DNA of 34,383 nt from assembly GCA_002722515.1 (NCBI GenBank), contig PBMH01000017.1, positions 1-34,383 of the forward strand. Direction: 5' to 3'. The translations under genes and the position numbers were made by a program. The stretch is from Alphaproteobacteria bacterium (GTDB taxonomy: Bacteria > Pseudomonadota > Alphaproteobacteria > UBA6615). This document shows, in pieces, positions 1 to 8,075 of the stretch (the stretch's first letter is position 1; the number at the start of each line of letters is the position of its first letter). The notes below the pieces were generated by a model that saw only the letters and a list, made by a program, of their open reading frames with translations, did not search any database and had not been told where the DNA came from.

Positions 1-144
1 CCCGGCGATGTGATCGCGACCGGATCGCCCGCTGGTTCTGGTGCGGGCCGCGAACCGCTACTTTGGATGAAAGGCGGTGACAAACTCGAGGTAGAGGTGC
101 CGAAGATCGGTACACTCGCCGTCGATATCCTCGATGAGGACTGA
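1..144 (+). CDS. Fumarylacetoacetate hydrolase family protein (C-terminal fragment)
   Basis: The reading frame is open from the first base and ends with TGA at 142-144, giving the last 47 residues of a protein that starts before the window. The fragment opens PGDVIATGSPAGSGAG, continues through LLWMKGGD and ends in a KIGTL strand, the typical C-terminus of the FAH fold (2-hydroxyhepta-2,4-dienedioate isomerase, acylpyruvate hydrolase and relatives). It matches the C-terminus of the next gene almost position by position, so the two are tandem paralogues. The next gene begins a few bases after this stop on the same strand, so they are probably co-transcribed. The metal-binding residues lie outside the window, so activity cannot be judged. 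Confidence 0.85.
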   Translation, partial: PGDVIATGSPAGSGAGREPLLWMKGGDKLEVEVPKIGTLAVDILDED

Positions 145-148
145 ACGT

Positions 149-991
149 ATGAATTTCATCAGTTATAAGTTGGGCAATGATGGGGTCGCTACCTGGGGTC
201 TTGTTCGCGAGGACGGGGTTGTTGATTTGGGTGCACGCGGGCCTCACAAAACTATGCGCGATGCGATTGCAGAAGGCGCCCTGATGGGCCTTGGTGAGGC
301 CGCAATGTCGGGTGAGCCAGATGTGGTGTTGCCCGAAGTGACCTTCCTGCCGGTGATTACTAACCCGGACAAGATTCTCTGCGCCGGGCTCAACTACAAG
401 GATCATGTCACGGAAACGGCTAATACACTGCCATCGGAGCTACAACTTTTCATGCGGTCAACCAACACGCTGGTCGGACATTGTGGCGAGATGGAACGGC
501 CGAAGCTGTCGGAGCATTTCGACTTCGAGGGTGAGCTGACGGCAATCATCGGTAAGGGGGGGCGCCATATAAGTGAGGCCGATGCACTTGACCATGTCGC
601 CGGCTACACCATCTTCATCGACGGTTCGGTACGCGACTATCAGCGCCACTCGGTGACGGCGGGAAAGAACTTCCATAAGTCTGGTCCGCTGGGCCCCTGG
701 ATGGTGAGCGTTGACGAAATTCCCGATCCGGCGAGTATGGAGCTTATCACCCGGCTAAACGGTGAGACGGTACAACATTCAACAACCGACATGCTGCTAT
801 TCTCGGTGCCCTACATCATCTCATACATATCAAGGTTCACGCCGCTGGAGCCCGGCGATGTGATTGCGACGGGGACACCAAGCGGTGTCGGCGCTCGGCG
901 CAACCCGCCGCTTTGGATGAAGGCGGGCGACCGGATCGAAGTCGAGATTTCGAAGATTGGCACGTTGTGGGCTGATATCGTTGACGAGTAG
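149..991 (+). CDS. Fumarylacetoacetate hydrolase family protein
   Basis: This is a 280-residue FAH-fold protein. The family hydrolyses or isomerises carbon-carbon bonds in 1,3-diketo acids at the end of aromatic meta-cleavage pathways, using Mg or Mn. The metal site is visible as DFEGEL (E127, E129) and FIDGS (D158), followed by VRDYQRH. The C-terminus carries PGDVIATGTPSGVGA and KIGTL. An ATG at 134 is in frame but lies inside the upstream gene. The ATG at 149 is preferred because a GAGGA sequence sits just upstream and the family usually begins with a short strand like MNFISYK. The paralogous fragment upstream and the extradiol dioxygenase downstream (28-base gap) support a role in ring-fission product processing. 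The exact substrate cannot be named. Confidence 0.9.
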   Translation: MNFISYKLGNDGVATWGLVREDGVVDLGARGPHKTMRDAIAEGALMGLGEAAMSGEPDVVLPEVTFLPVITNPDKILCAGLNYKDHVTETANTLPSELQLFMRSTNTLVGHCGEMERPKLSEHFDFEGELTAIIGKGGRHISEADALDHVAGYTIFIDGSVRDYQRHSVTAGKNFHKSGPLGPWMVSVDEIPDPASMELITRLNGETVQHSTTDMLLFSVPYIISYISRFTPLEPGDVIATGTPSGVGARRNPPLWMKAGDRIEVEISKIGTLWADIVDE

Positions 992-1019
992 ACAGTACGA
1001 ATAGGTAAGGAATGCGGTC

Positions 1020-1919
1020 ATGACCATTACGCGTGTCGAAAAGTTGATCTACGGCGTCGAGAATATGAAGGCCGGCGGCAACTACTTCCGGGACTGGGGT
1101 GTTACAGAGGTAGAAAGCGGCCCGGAGCAGACGGTTTTCCGGACTCGAACGAATCAGACTATCGAGCTGCGCCTAGCCGACGACCCCTCCCTGCCGCCTT
1201 CCCCCGACCCAGCCAAGTCCACCCTGCGCCGTGCTGTATGGGGTGTGCGTGATGCCGATGGGCTAAAGGAGATGTCCGAAGATCTCGCTCATGACCGTGA
1301 GGTTACGGAATTGGATGGTGTGCTGTGCTTCGCTGATGAGAGCGGTAACGGGCTCGGGCTCATGCTAGAGGCACCTATCGAGACCGACGTCGAGATCGTC
1401 CCCCATAATGTTAACACTACCGAGCCGCGAATGAATGCGGTTATCAACCCCGCAGCGCAAGCAAATCCGATCCGTATTGGCCATGTGGTCTACATGATCG
1501 AGATGGCCGACCGGGAGAAGGCGGTCAGTTTTTATCTCGACCGACTGCGCTTCCGCCTATCGGACAGCACCAAGACAGGTGGAGATTTCATGCGCTGCGA
1601 GGGCGGGCATGACCATCATAATCTGTTCCTAGTTAGTCGGGCAGACCGGAACGCCTTTGATCATGCCTCCTTTGAGGTTGAAAATTTCGATATGGTTATG
1701 ATCGGTGGTAAGTTCATGAAAGAGAAAGGCTGGGATCAAGACACGACCCCGGGTCGCCATATTCTCGGCTCGAATTACTACTGGTATTTCAAAAATCCTG
1801 CAGGCGGGCGCACCGAATATTTTGCCGACATGGACCGGATGGATGACAATTGGAAGCCGCGTATTTGGGACGATAGTCCCGGCTTCGCTCTCTGGACGGT
1901 CGATGACGCCACGTCCTAA
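1020..1919 (+). CDS. Type I extradiol ring-cleavage dioxygenase (VOC superfamily)
   Basis: This 299-residue protein has two VOC modules, the layout of 2,3-dihydroxybiphenyl and catechol 2,3-dioxygenases, which open catechols next to the hydroxyls with Fe(II) and O2. The C-terminal module keeps the likely iron ligands: H155 in IRIGHVVYMIE, H215 in FDHASFEV and E267 in GGRTEYFADMD. It also has likely catalytic residues H200 (DHHNLFLV) and H247/Y254 in GRHILGSNYYWYFKNPAG, which matches the family signature GRH...Y..NP.G..EY. The N-terminal module lacks the His, as expected for the degenerate half. The start has a GGTAAGGA ribosome site 8 bases upstream. It follows two FAH-family genes in the same direction. 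Ring-cleavage activity is a strong family inference; the substrate is unknown. Confidence 0.85.
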   Translation: MTITRVEKLIYGVENMKAGGNYFRDWGVTEVESGPEQTVFRTRTNQTIELRLADDPSLPPSPDPAKSTLRRAVWGVRDADGLKEMSEDLAHDREVTELDGVLCFADESGNGLGLMLEAPIETDVEIVPHNVNTTEPRMNAVINPAAQANPIRIGHVVYMIEMADREKAVSFYLDRLRFRLSDSTKTGGDFMRCEGGHDHHNLFLVSRADRNAFDHASFEVENFDMVMIGGKFMKEKGWDQDTTPGRHILGSNYYWYFKNPAGGRTEYFADMDRMDDNWKPRIWDDSPGFALWTVDDATS

Positions 1920-1998
1920 GCTGCTGATATAAGATCCGCCAATCGAGGCTGCTTATAACGGTTTCTTCGGACCTAATCCGTGTATCTTGCCCAAGTTT

Positions 1999-3138
1999 TT
2001 AAGCTTCCAGCACTGCCAGCATCGCCTTCAGGTGAGCTGCGCCGAACGCCTTGGTGCGGTCAGGTGACCAGCCGAATCGGGGATCGGGCCGGTCGGCGTT
2101 GTCCTTGAACGGCATTTCGAGGGTTAGCGCGAGGCATCCGAACTCCTCTGCGACCCAGTTCGAGCACAGCGTCATGTTGCCCTTACCGGGTTTCGCGTCC
2201 GGGTAACCATATTTTGTCTGAAAATCAGGACTCGCGCTTAGCAGTGCGCCAGAGAAGATTTCCTGCTGTAGCTTCTGATTTTCACTGAGCGAGGGGATAC
2301 CCATCATGCCCGCTAGGAAATTATAGGGCAGGGCCTCGTCGCCATGGACGTCGAGGCAGAAATCAACACCCGTCGCCCACATCCGTTCGCGCACAAGGAA
2401 GACCTCCGGGCTTCGGTTCATGGCAGGCTCGGACCATTCCCGATTCAAGTTGGCGCCTGCAGCGTTGGTGCGCAGATGACCTCGGCGTGAGCCATCGGGG
2501 TTCATATTTGGGACGACATGAAAGTCCGCGCGTTTGAGCAGGGCTTGAGCTGCAGGGTCACCTGGATCGAGTAGGCGATCGAGGAAACCCTCCATCCACC
2601 ATTCGGCCATACTTTCACCAGGATGCTGGCGGGCGATGGCCCAAAAGTTTTTCTTCCCCGTATTGGATGGGCCGCCTGTTCCGCTGATGGTGAGAAGGTC
2701 TATGGGCTGGCCATCGAGGGTCTCACCGAGCACCTCGAGCCGGACCCGGTCGTCAAGCTGGGCACGTGCGATCAAGTCGGCGTGGCGTTCCATTGAGAAG
2801 GGAGCAAAGTAAGCGAACCACAGGCTGTCTGTCGTCGGCATGTGTTCGATGGTGAGGACCCCATTTTGATAGCCGGTTGGCACGCGCACCCAATTCTCGC
2901 GGTCGCTCGAGGCGACGGCGCGGTAGTCCTCCCATCCCTTTGGGTAGGCGGCCCCGCCGGCGTTCATGATCCGCAGGCGGCAATTCGTATCTTTCGCACC
3001 AGTCAGACGAAAGTAGAACCACATGTAGAAGTCGGAATTTTTATCCTTGGCAATTTCTAGCCGAATATCGCAAGGGTTTGATGCATCTAGACAGACGATA
3101 TTGCCGCTGTCGAAGCCGCTAGAGATATGAAGGGGCAT
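1999..3138 (-). CDS. M14 family cytosolic-type zinc carboxypeptidase
   Basis: This 379-residue protein combines an N-terminal beta-sandwich (about 1-125) with a zinc carboxypeptidase domain (about 135-375), the layout and length of bacterial cytosolic carboxypeptidases related to eukaryotic CCP/AGBL enzymes. Zinc ligands are H172 and E175 in RQHPGES and H265 in DVHGDE. Substrate-binding elements are NPDG at 213-216 and NLNREW at 231-235, and E341 in TLEMPFKD is the expected catalytic glutamate. There is no signal peptide, consistent with a cytosolic location. A GAGGAAG ribosome site lies 6 bases before the ATG. It starts 18 bases after the PRISE reductase gene and is probably in one operon with it. 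The natural peptide substrate of the bacterial members is not established. Confidence 0.9.
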   Translation of the reverse strand: MPLHISSGFDSGNIVCLDASNPCDIRLEIAKDKNSDFYMWFYFRLTGAKDTNCRLRIMNAGGAAYPKGWEDYRAVASSDRENWVRVPTGYQNGVLTIEHMPTTDSLWFAYFAPFSMERHADLIARAQLDDRVRLEVLGETLDGQPIDLLTISGTGGPSNTGKKNFWAIARQHPGESMAEWWMEGFLDRLLDPGDPAAQALLKRADFHVVPNMNPDGSRRGHLRTNAAGANLNREWSEPAMNRSPEVFLVRERMWATGVDFCLDVHGDEALPYNFLAGMMGIPSLSENQKLQQEIFSGALLSASPDFQTKYGYPDAKPGKGNMTLCSNWVAEEFGCLALTLEMPFKDNADRPDPRFGWSPDRTKAFGAAHLKAMLAVLEA

Positions 3139-3156
3139 TGGTTCTTCCTCGCGAAC

Positions 3157-4203
3157 TCAGGGAATGATCCGAGCGTCGCGGAGTTTTCGTAGTTGATGGG
3201 TGATGGTCGAGGGAGTGTCTCGGAGCTCGGTCCATCCTGCGCCGACAATTTTAGTCAGGCTTGAAATCTGATCCATGTCGTTGCCGAGTGCCATGTCGAG
3301 ATAGCTCCAATTGACCAGCTGGTCCAGCGCATAGGGCTGGAGGTCGTGTTTTTCTACTAGTTCTGTCCAAAGTGGTGCTTTGGGGGTCATGGTCTCCGAG
3401 ATGGCAATGGGTGCAGAATTGCCAATTTCCATATTGAAAAATTCTGCGATCCGTGGCCACACCTCATGCCAGCGGAACAGGTCGCCATTAGTGATGTTAA
3501 AGGCATTGTCCCTTGCCGCCGGGGTTGTTGCAGCCCACACCATTGCCTCGGCCAACAGGTCCGCGTCTATCAGCTGATATAGCCGTTTGAAGAAACCCGG
3601 GTTGCCGGGCCAGTGGAGAGGTTCACCCTCCGCCTTGGCAAGGGCGGCATAGCAGGCGATGCCGGTGAGAAGGTTCATGGCACTACCGGTGGAAAAGCCC
3701 CATACTCCGTGCGGACGGAGCGCGGTCCAGGACCAACTTGCGCCCTCTCGGCGTTTCTCTAGCCAGTCTTGCTGGGCATGGTAAAAATGCTCGACCGCTG
3801 GCCTTGGGTCATCCTCGCGGGCGGGGGTCTTGTATGTGCCGAGGAATGTGCCGTACCACTTGGCGCCATGCATCAGCTGCACATGCTCGAGACCGGAAGT
3901 GATTGGTTCAATTGCGTCCATTAGGTTTGCTAGGATCTCTACGTTCACAGGGATTTCGGCCGCTACCGTCTTCCGCGGGCTATAGGCGGTATAGAAGATG
4001 TGCGTAATATCGCTGTGGCCGGCGAGTTGTGCCCGGCAGTCTGCCGCGTCGTTGAGGTCTACTGACAGAAATGTGGCGCGGCTCTTGAAGTCCGGCGCGC
4101 GCCGGGACAGAGCAACGATGTCCCAGTTGATTAGTCCTTCTAGGTGGCATAGCAATGCCCGCCCGGTGACGCCGAGTGCGCCCGCGATCAATGCCTTGGG
4201 CAT
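3157..4203 (-). CDS. PRISE-type NAD(P)-dependent reductase (extended SDR)
   Basis: This 348-residue Rossmann-fold protein resembles the PRISE family (progesterone 5-beta-reductase/iridoid synthase-like), which reduces activated C=C bonds of enones with NADPH. The nucleotide-binding start is ALIAGALGVTG (4-14). The unusual PRISE catalytic pair is present: K115 in MHGAKWYG and Y141 in HFYHAQQD, in place of the normal SDR YxxxK. The later WTALRPHGVWGFSTG and NITNGDLFRW segments are also typical. The start is supported by AAGGGAG 8 bases before the ATG. It is first in a two-gene unit with the M14 carboxypeptidase and diverges from the FAD oxidase gene. Family assignment is firm; the substrate is unknown. 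Confidence 0.88.
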   Translation of the reverse strand: MPKALIAGALGVTGRALLCHLEGLINWDIVALSRRAPDFKSRATFLSVDLNDAADCRAQLAGHSDITHIFYTAYSPRKTVAAEIPVNVEILANLMDAIEPITSGLEHVQLMHGAKWYGTFLGTYKTPAREDDPRPAVEHFYHAQQDWLEKRREGASWSWTALRPHGVWGFSTGSAMNLLTGIACYAALAKAEGEPLHWPGNPGFFKRLYQLIDADLLAEAMVWAATTPAARDNAFNITNGDLFRWHEVWPRIAEFFNMEIGNSAPIAISETMTPKAPLWTELVEKHDLQPYALDQLVNWSYLDMALGNDMDQISSLTKIVGAGWTELRDTPSTITHQLRKLRDARIIP

Positions 4204-4257
4204 AGCTAAAACTCCCTTCTAAGTGACGACCTTCACCCAAGCGCGATAGTATCAGCA

Positions 4258-4275
4258 CATGGTGGATGGACCATG
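4258..4275. promoter_or_regulatory. Inverted repeat in divergent intergenic region (possible operator)
   Basis: CATGGT-GGATGG-ACCATG is a perfect 6+6 inverted repeat with a 6-base centre, between the divergent PRISE (-) and FAD oxidase (+) genes. It lies about 55 bases upstream of the PRISE start, next to a weak TACTAT -10-like element on the minus strand, so a regulator bound here could block that promoter. No matching regulator gene was identified. Confidence 0.35.
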
Positions 4276-4370
4276 CCCCAAAAATCGCCGTTATGGAGAT
4301 TTAGTAACTAGGCGAGACCATTTGGCCAAGTTGACTAGCGCCGCCCTGAATAATTATGGAGGAGACGATG

Positions 4371-5972
4371 ATGGCAAACAGAAAGCTAAAATACTGGGGA
4401 TGGGGCTATGAGGATACGGGTCTCGATGCCGACGAGACTAGGTCCCTAATGGCGACCTTCGCCAATGGCTTTGACATTCAAGCTTCCCGCGATGGTTCCT
4501 TTCCATCCCTCGATGCTATCGAGCTCCCAACGTGCCGCTTAGATATATCTGCAGCCCTTTCTAAAGTATGCACTGATGACAAGTTCGAGCGTGTCTATCA
4601 TGCCTTCGGTCAGTCACAGGCAGACTCGATACGCACCTATAACGGCGATTTCGAACACGCACCAGACGTCGTAGCCTTCCCGGAGACTGACAGGCACATT
4701 TCTGAGTTATACGAATGGGCCGACAAGGTCGGCGCTGCTGTCATCCCCTGGGGGGCTGGTTCGTCTGTCGTTGGTGGTGTCACGTCCGACGTGAGCTCAA
4801 AGTTCAATGGCACCATCTCTGTTGATATGGGGCGAATGAATAAGGTGATAGAGGTAGACAAGGTATCCCGCGCTGCTCGTATCCAGGGTGGTGCTCGCGG
4901 GCCCGAGATTGAGGCCCAGCTCAAGCCGCACGGTCTAACTCTCCGCCATTTCCCTCAATCCTTTGAGCATTCAACCTTTGGTGGTTGGATTGCCACCCGA
5001 TCTGGCGGCCATTTTGCCACGCTATATACCCATATCGACGACCTCGTGGAGGCGACGACGACCGTAACGCCAGCTGGCAACGTCGTAAGCCGGCGTCTTC
5101 CGGGCTCGGGTGCGGGGCCGAGCCCGGATCGGTTCGTCGCCATGGGTAGCGAGGGGGCGCTGGGTATCATCACCGAGGGCTGGGCCCGGCTCCAGGGCCG
5201 GCCGACCTTCAAGGGCACCGCTGGTTTTCGGTTTAACAATTTTTTTGACGCCGCGCGGGCGGTTCGCGCTGTTTCGCAAGCTGGACTTTTTCCGGCCAAC
5301 GTCCGCATCGTCGATAGCACCGAGCTCCAAGTGAACGGAGTTGGCGACGGCAGCTTCACACTCATGGTTATCTCGTTTGAGAGCGCTGACCACCCCGTAG
5401 ATGCTTGGATGACCCGAGCTGAGCAGTGCTGTTTGGATCACGGGGCGGTAGTAGACGTAGAGTGGCGCGATAACCCCGAGGCGCATTTGCAAGGCGCGGT
5501 CGGTGCCTGGCGCACGGCCTTCATACGCATGCCCTATAATCGTGAACAGCTCACGCCTCGTGGCATCATCTCTGACACGTTCGAGACAGCCATTACTTGG
5601 GACCAATTCGAGGAGTTCTATGAATCTATTAGGGAGACCACCCGGACCGCAATCCGTGATGTGACGGGCCATGCTGGTGCAGTGTCATGCCGTTTCTCCC
5701 ATGCGTATCCAGATGGGCCGGCGCCTTATTTTGCGTTTCACGCGCCCGGTGATCCCGGAAACATGTTAGCGCAGTGGCGGGAGATCAAGAGCCGGTCCTC
5801 TGATGCGCTGATCCGACACGGTGGCACCATCACCCACCATCACGCCGTGGGGCGCGATCATCAGAAATGGTACGAACGGCAGCGCCCGGCGCTGTTCGGG
5901 GATGTTTTAAAGGATGCGAAGAAGCGACTGGACCCGAAGGGTTTACTAAACCCCGGGGTAATTGTGGGGTAG
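4371..5972 (+). CDS. FAD-linked oxidase, alkyldihydroxyacetonephosphate synthase (AGPS)-like
   Basis: This 533-residue flavoprotein is of the vanillyl-alcohol-oxidase type. It begins with LKYWGWGYED, like the KWNGWGYND start of eukaryotic alkyl-DHAP synthase. It has the FAD diphosphate loop IPWGAGSSVVGG (about 125-136), STFGGWIATRSGG, GSEGALGIITEG, a DTFETAITWD segment like the FETSAPWD segment of AGPS, and the histidine triplet THHHAVGRD at 489-491. In AGPS these residues exchange the acyl of acyl-DHAP for an alkyl chain. Upstream in-frame ATGs at 4356 and 4368 exist. The ATG at 4371 is chosen because GGAGGAG (4358-4364) is correctly spaced only for it. Neighbours are catabolic, so it may instead be a 2-hydroxyacid or aryl-alcohol oxidoreductase. 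Confidence 0.85.
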   Translation: MANRKLKYWGWGYEDTGLDADETRSLMATFANGFDIQASRDGSFPSLDAIELPTCRLDISAALSKVCTDDKFERVYHAFGQSQADSIRTYNGDFEHAPDVVAFPETDRHISELYEWADKVGAAVIPWGAGSSVVGGVTSDVSSKFNGTISVDMGRMNKVIEVDKVSRAARIQGGARGPEIEAQLKPHGLTLRHFPQSFEHSTFGGWIATRSGGHFATLYTHIDDLVEATTTVTPAGNVVSRRLPGSGAGPSPDRFVAMGSEGALGIITEGWARLQGRPTFKGTAGFRFNNFFDAARAVRAVSQAGLFPANVRIVDSTELQVNGVGDGSFTLMVISFESADHPVDAWMTRAEQCCLDHGAVVDVEWRDNPEAHLQGAVGAWRTAFIRMPYNREQLTPRGIISDTFETAITWDQFEEFYESIRETTRTAIRDVTGHAGAVSCRFSHAYPDGPAPYFAFHAPGDPGNMLAQWREIKSRSSDALIRHGGTITHHHAVGRDHQKWYERQRPALFGDVLKDAKKRLDPKGLLNPGVIVG

Positions 5973-6068
5973 GGGAAATGCTTCCGCATGAGGCCCTTGC
6001 TCGCCGGCCTCTAATCCTGGAGTTATGGTTTTCTGTTATAGACGTGTTCGCATTAGAAAGAAGAGCGC

Positions 6069-6467
6069 ATGACCAAACACATCGGAACTTGGGAACTTGT
6101 CCGCCTCGAGGCGGTTGATGTGGACGGCGCGTCCGTGGTGCCTGCGCCGTTCGGCGACGGGAATTATATCGGTCGGGTCGTGCTGACCGCGGACCGATTG
6201 TCGTCCACCATCACCGATGCTCGGCCTGTCCTTGCTGACGGCGAGATACGCGAATACTCCTGCTACACCGGCCTCTACACCTTTGACGGCGAGACACTGA
6301 TCACGAGGGTCGACCAATGCTCGGACCCAGCGCGCATGGGTACGGAGCAGGTCCGCGATGTAACCTTTGAGGATGATCTAATGGCGCTGCGTCCGCCGAT
6401 GCAGTCCTATGGCGACAGGCCGGCCGAGCAGCGTACCTTGTGGTGGCGGAAAATCTCTGATGTTTGA
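6069..6467 (+). CDS. Lipocalin-like domain protein
   Basis: This 132-residue protein begins MTKHIGTWELVRLEAVD, the opening of the lipocalin-like family (Lipocalin_5 type): GTW, then alternating strands, FGDGNYIGRVVLTADRLSS, YTGLYTFDGETLITRVDQ, and a final strand RTLWWRKI. This suggests a small beta-barrel that binds a hydrophobic ligand. There is no signal peptide, so it is probably cytoplasmic. It follows the AGPS-like oxidase by 96 bases on the same strand and precedes an LLM monooxygenase. Such proteins often accompany aromatic catabolic genes, but no reaction can be assigned. The ribosome site (AAGAAGAG) is weak. Confidence 0.8.
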   Translation: MTKHIGTWELVRLEAVDVDGASVVPAPFGDGNYIGRVVLTADRLSSTITDARPVLADGEIREYSCYTGLYTFDGETLITRVDQCSDPARMGTEQVRDVTFEDDLMALRPPMQSYGDRPAEQRTLWWRKISDV

Positions 6468-6470
6468 TCC

Positions 6471-6484
6471 CGGTGATTTCACCG
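6471..6484. other. Short inverted repeat just after the lipocalin-like gene
   Basis: CGGTGA-TT-TCACCG begins 4 bases after the stop codon. It could form a small hairpin or be a protein-binding palindrome. There is no T-run after it, so it is not a classical intrinsic terminator. Confidence 0.3.
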
Positions 6485-6676
6485 TGCGCTGTCGTTCCAT
6501 GCCGATGTTAGCCTTGGCGGCAACAACCATAGGAGCTTGGCTGAACTGGGACCACGCTTTGATGTCGCCTGCTTCCTGACAGGGTTTCTGCGATACGTGG
6601 CGAGTTTGAAACGTCCCTGCCTGCCTATATGCTGCGCTCTATAGAACACCACCAAGATTATTTGTTAGAACGCACC

Positions 6677-8020
6677 ATGCCCAAGCCCATCCACATCAAC
6701 CTGTTCATCCAGTCCCGTGGCCATCATGAAACGGCGTGGGACCATCCCGGCGCCGACCCACGCTCCCTGATGAACATCTCTTACTATGTCGACCTGGCTA
6801 AGCAGGCCGAAGCGGCGAAGCTGGATTCGATCTTCTTCGCCGACGTGCTGATGATGACCAACGATGCCATGGAGTCCGGCCGCTTTTGGCCCGACCCGAT
6901 CATTATGCTTGCGGCCATTGCTATGGAGACCGAGCATGTGGGGCTAGTCGCCACGGGCAGCTGCACCTATTCGGAGCCATATAATCTAGCCCGTCAGTTT
7001 GCGTCGATTGACCACATCTCCGGTGGTCGGGCGGCATGGAACATCGTTACCACATGGGTTGAAGCGGTCGCGGCAAACTTTGGGCGTGAGCACACGGCCC
7101 ATGGGGACCGCTATGAGATGGGCGAGGAGTTTGTCGCAGCGGTAAAGGATCTATGGGACAGCTGGGCCGACGATGCGCTGGTGGATGACCGGACCGGCGG
7201 CGGCGTTTGTAGCAATCTGGAGCGTATTACACCTATCGACTTCAAGGGTGAATATTACCAAGTGAAGGGCCCGTTGAATGTACCTCGGTCGCCACAGGGT
7301 CGGCCGGTTCTTGTTCAGGCGGGCGCGTCGGACCGCGGACGCGATTTCGCGGCGCTACATGCTGAGGCGATTTTCACCGCCCATCTGGAGAAGGAAACCG
7401 CACAGGAGTTTTACCGGGACATTAAGAGGCGTGCGGTGGACTTTGGGCGTACCGCCGACCAAGTGGTGGTCTTGCCAGGCCTTAACCCGGTGATAGGTGG
7501 CACCGAGGCCGAGGCGAAAGAAAATCTGATGGCGCTTAACGCGCGGATGGACCCGGAGGTCGGACGGCGGACGCTTTCGCAACGCTTTGCAGACCATGAT
7601 TTTGGTCATCTTGATTTGGACCAGCCCCTCAAGGTTTCTGACTTTCCTGACCCCGAAGGACTAGAAACTATGAAGAGCCGGGCGGCGCTGATCGTTCGCA
7701 TCGTTCGGAAAGAGGGGCTGACGCTCCGCGAACTTCTTGCGCGGTTCGCGGGCGGTCGTGGCCACTACACCACGGCGGGCACGCCTGAGCAGATCGCTGA
7801 CCTTATTCAGGACTGGTGTGATCCGGATGCTCCGGGCGGTCCGGCGGCTGATGGTTTCAACTATATGCCGCCGGTGATCCCCGCGTTGATGGACCCCTTT
7901 ATGGACGAGGTGGTACCGCTCCTCAAGAAACGAGGCCTTTTCCGCACCGAATATGAGGGCAGCACGCTTCGCGAAAACCTTGGGCTCGATCGGCCGAAGA
8001 GCCGTTTCTTCCCGGACTAA
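6677..8020 (+). CDS. LLM flavin-dependent monooxygenase, NtaA/SnaA/DszA type
   Basis: This 447-residue protein belongs to the two-component FMNH2-dependent monooxygenases related to nitrilotriacetate monooxygenase component A, pristinamycin synthase SnaA and dibenzothiophene-sulfone monooxygenase DszA. Visible hallmarks are SYYVDLAKQAEAAKLDSIFFADV, the SIDHISGGRAAWNIVTTW segment, YYQVKGPLNVPRSPQGRPVLVQAG and the C-terminal HYTTAGTPEQIADLIQDWCD. An in-frame ATG at 6629 would add 16 residues. The ATG at 6677 (MPKPIHINLF) fits the family's N-terminus better, but neither start has a clear ribosome site. The enzyme needs a flavin reductase, and none lies next to it. Substrate is unknown; hydroxylation or cleavage of a C-N or C-S bond is typical. 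Confidence 0.9.
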   Translation: MPKPIHINLFIQSRGHHETAWDHPGADPRSLMNISYYVDLAKQAEAAKLDSIFFADVLMMTNDAMESGRFWPDPIIMLAAIAMETEHVGLVATGSCTYSEPYNLARQFASIDHISGGRAAWNIVTTWVEAVAANFGREHTAHGDRYEMGEEFVAAVKDLWDSWADDALVDDRTGGGVCSNLERITPIDFKGEYYQVKGPLNVPRSPQGRPVLVQAGASDRGRDFAALHAEAIFTAHLEKETAQEFYRDIKRRAVDFGRTADQVVVLPGLNPVIGGTEAEAKENLMALNARMDPEVGRRTLSQRFADHDFGHLDLDQPLKVSDFPDPEGLETMKSRAALIVRIVRKEGLTLRELLARFAGGRGHYTTAGTPEQIADLIQDWCDPDAPGGPAADGFNYMPPVIPALMDPFMDEVVPLLKKRGLFRTEYEGSTLRENLGLDRPKSRFFPD

Positions 8021-8075
8021 CGCAAACAGGTTAGCCACGGGTGAGTGCGCGGGTAACCACCCTCGGTACCGACGC

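Noticed and set aside
1920-1998. GGT-TTCTTC-GGACC stretch as a bidirectional terminator
   Set aside because: The stem is only three pairs and there is no flanking T or A run.
5022-5672. 216-codon minus-strand frame inside the AGPS-like gene
   Set aside because: It is antisense to a well-supported enzyme, with no recognisable domain or ribosome site.
6499-6579. 26-codon hydrophobic ORF between the lipocalin-like and LLM genes
   Set aside because: It has no ribosome site and nothing else supports it.
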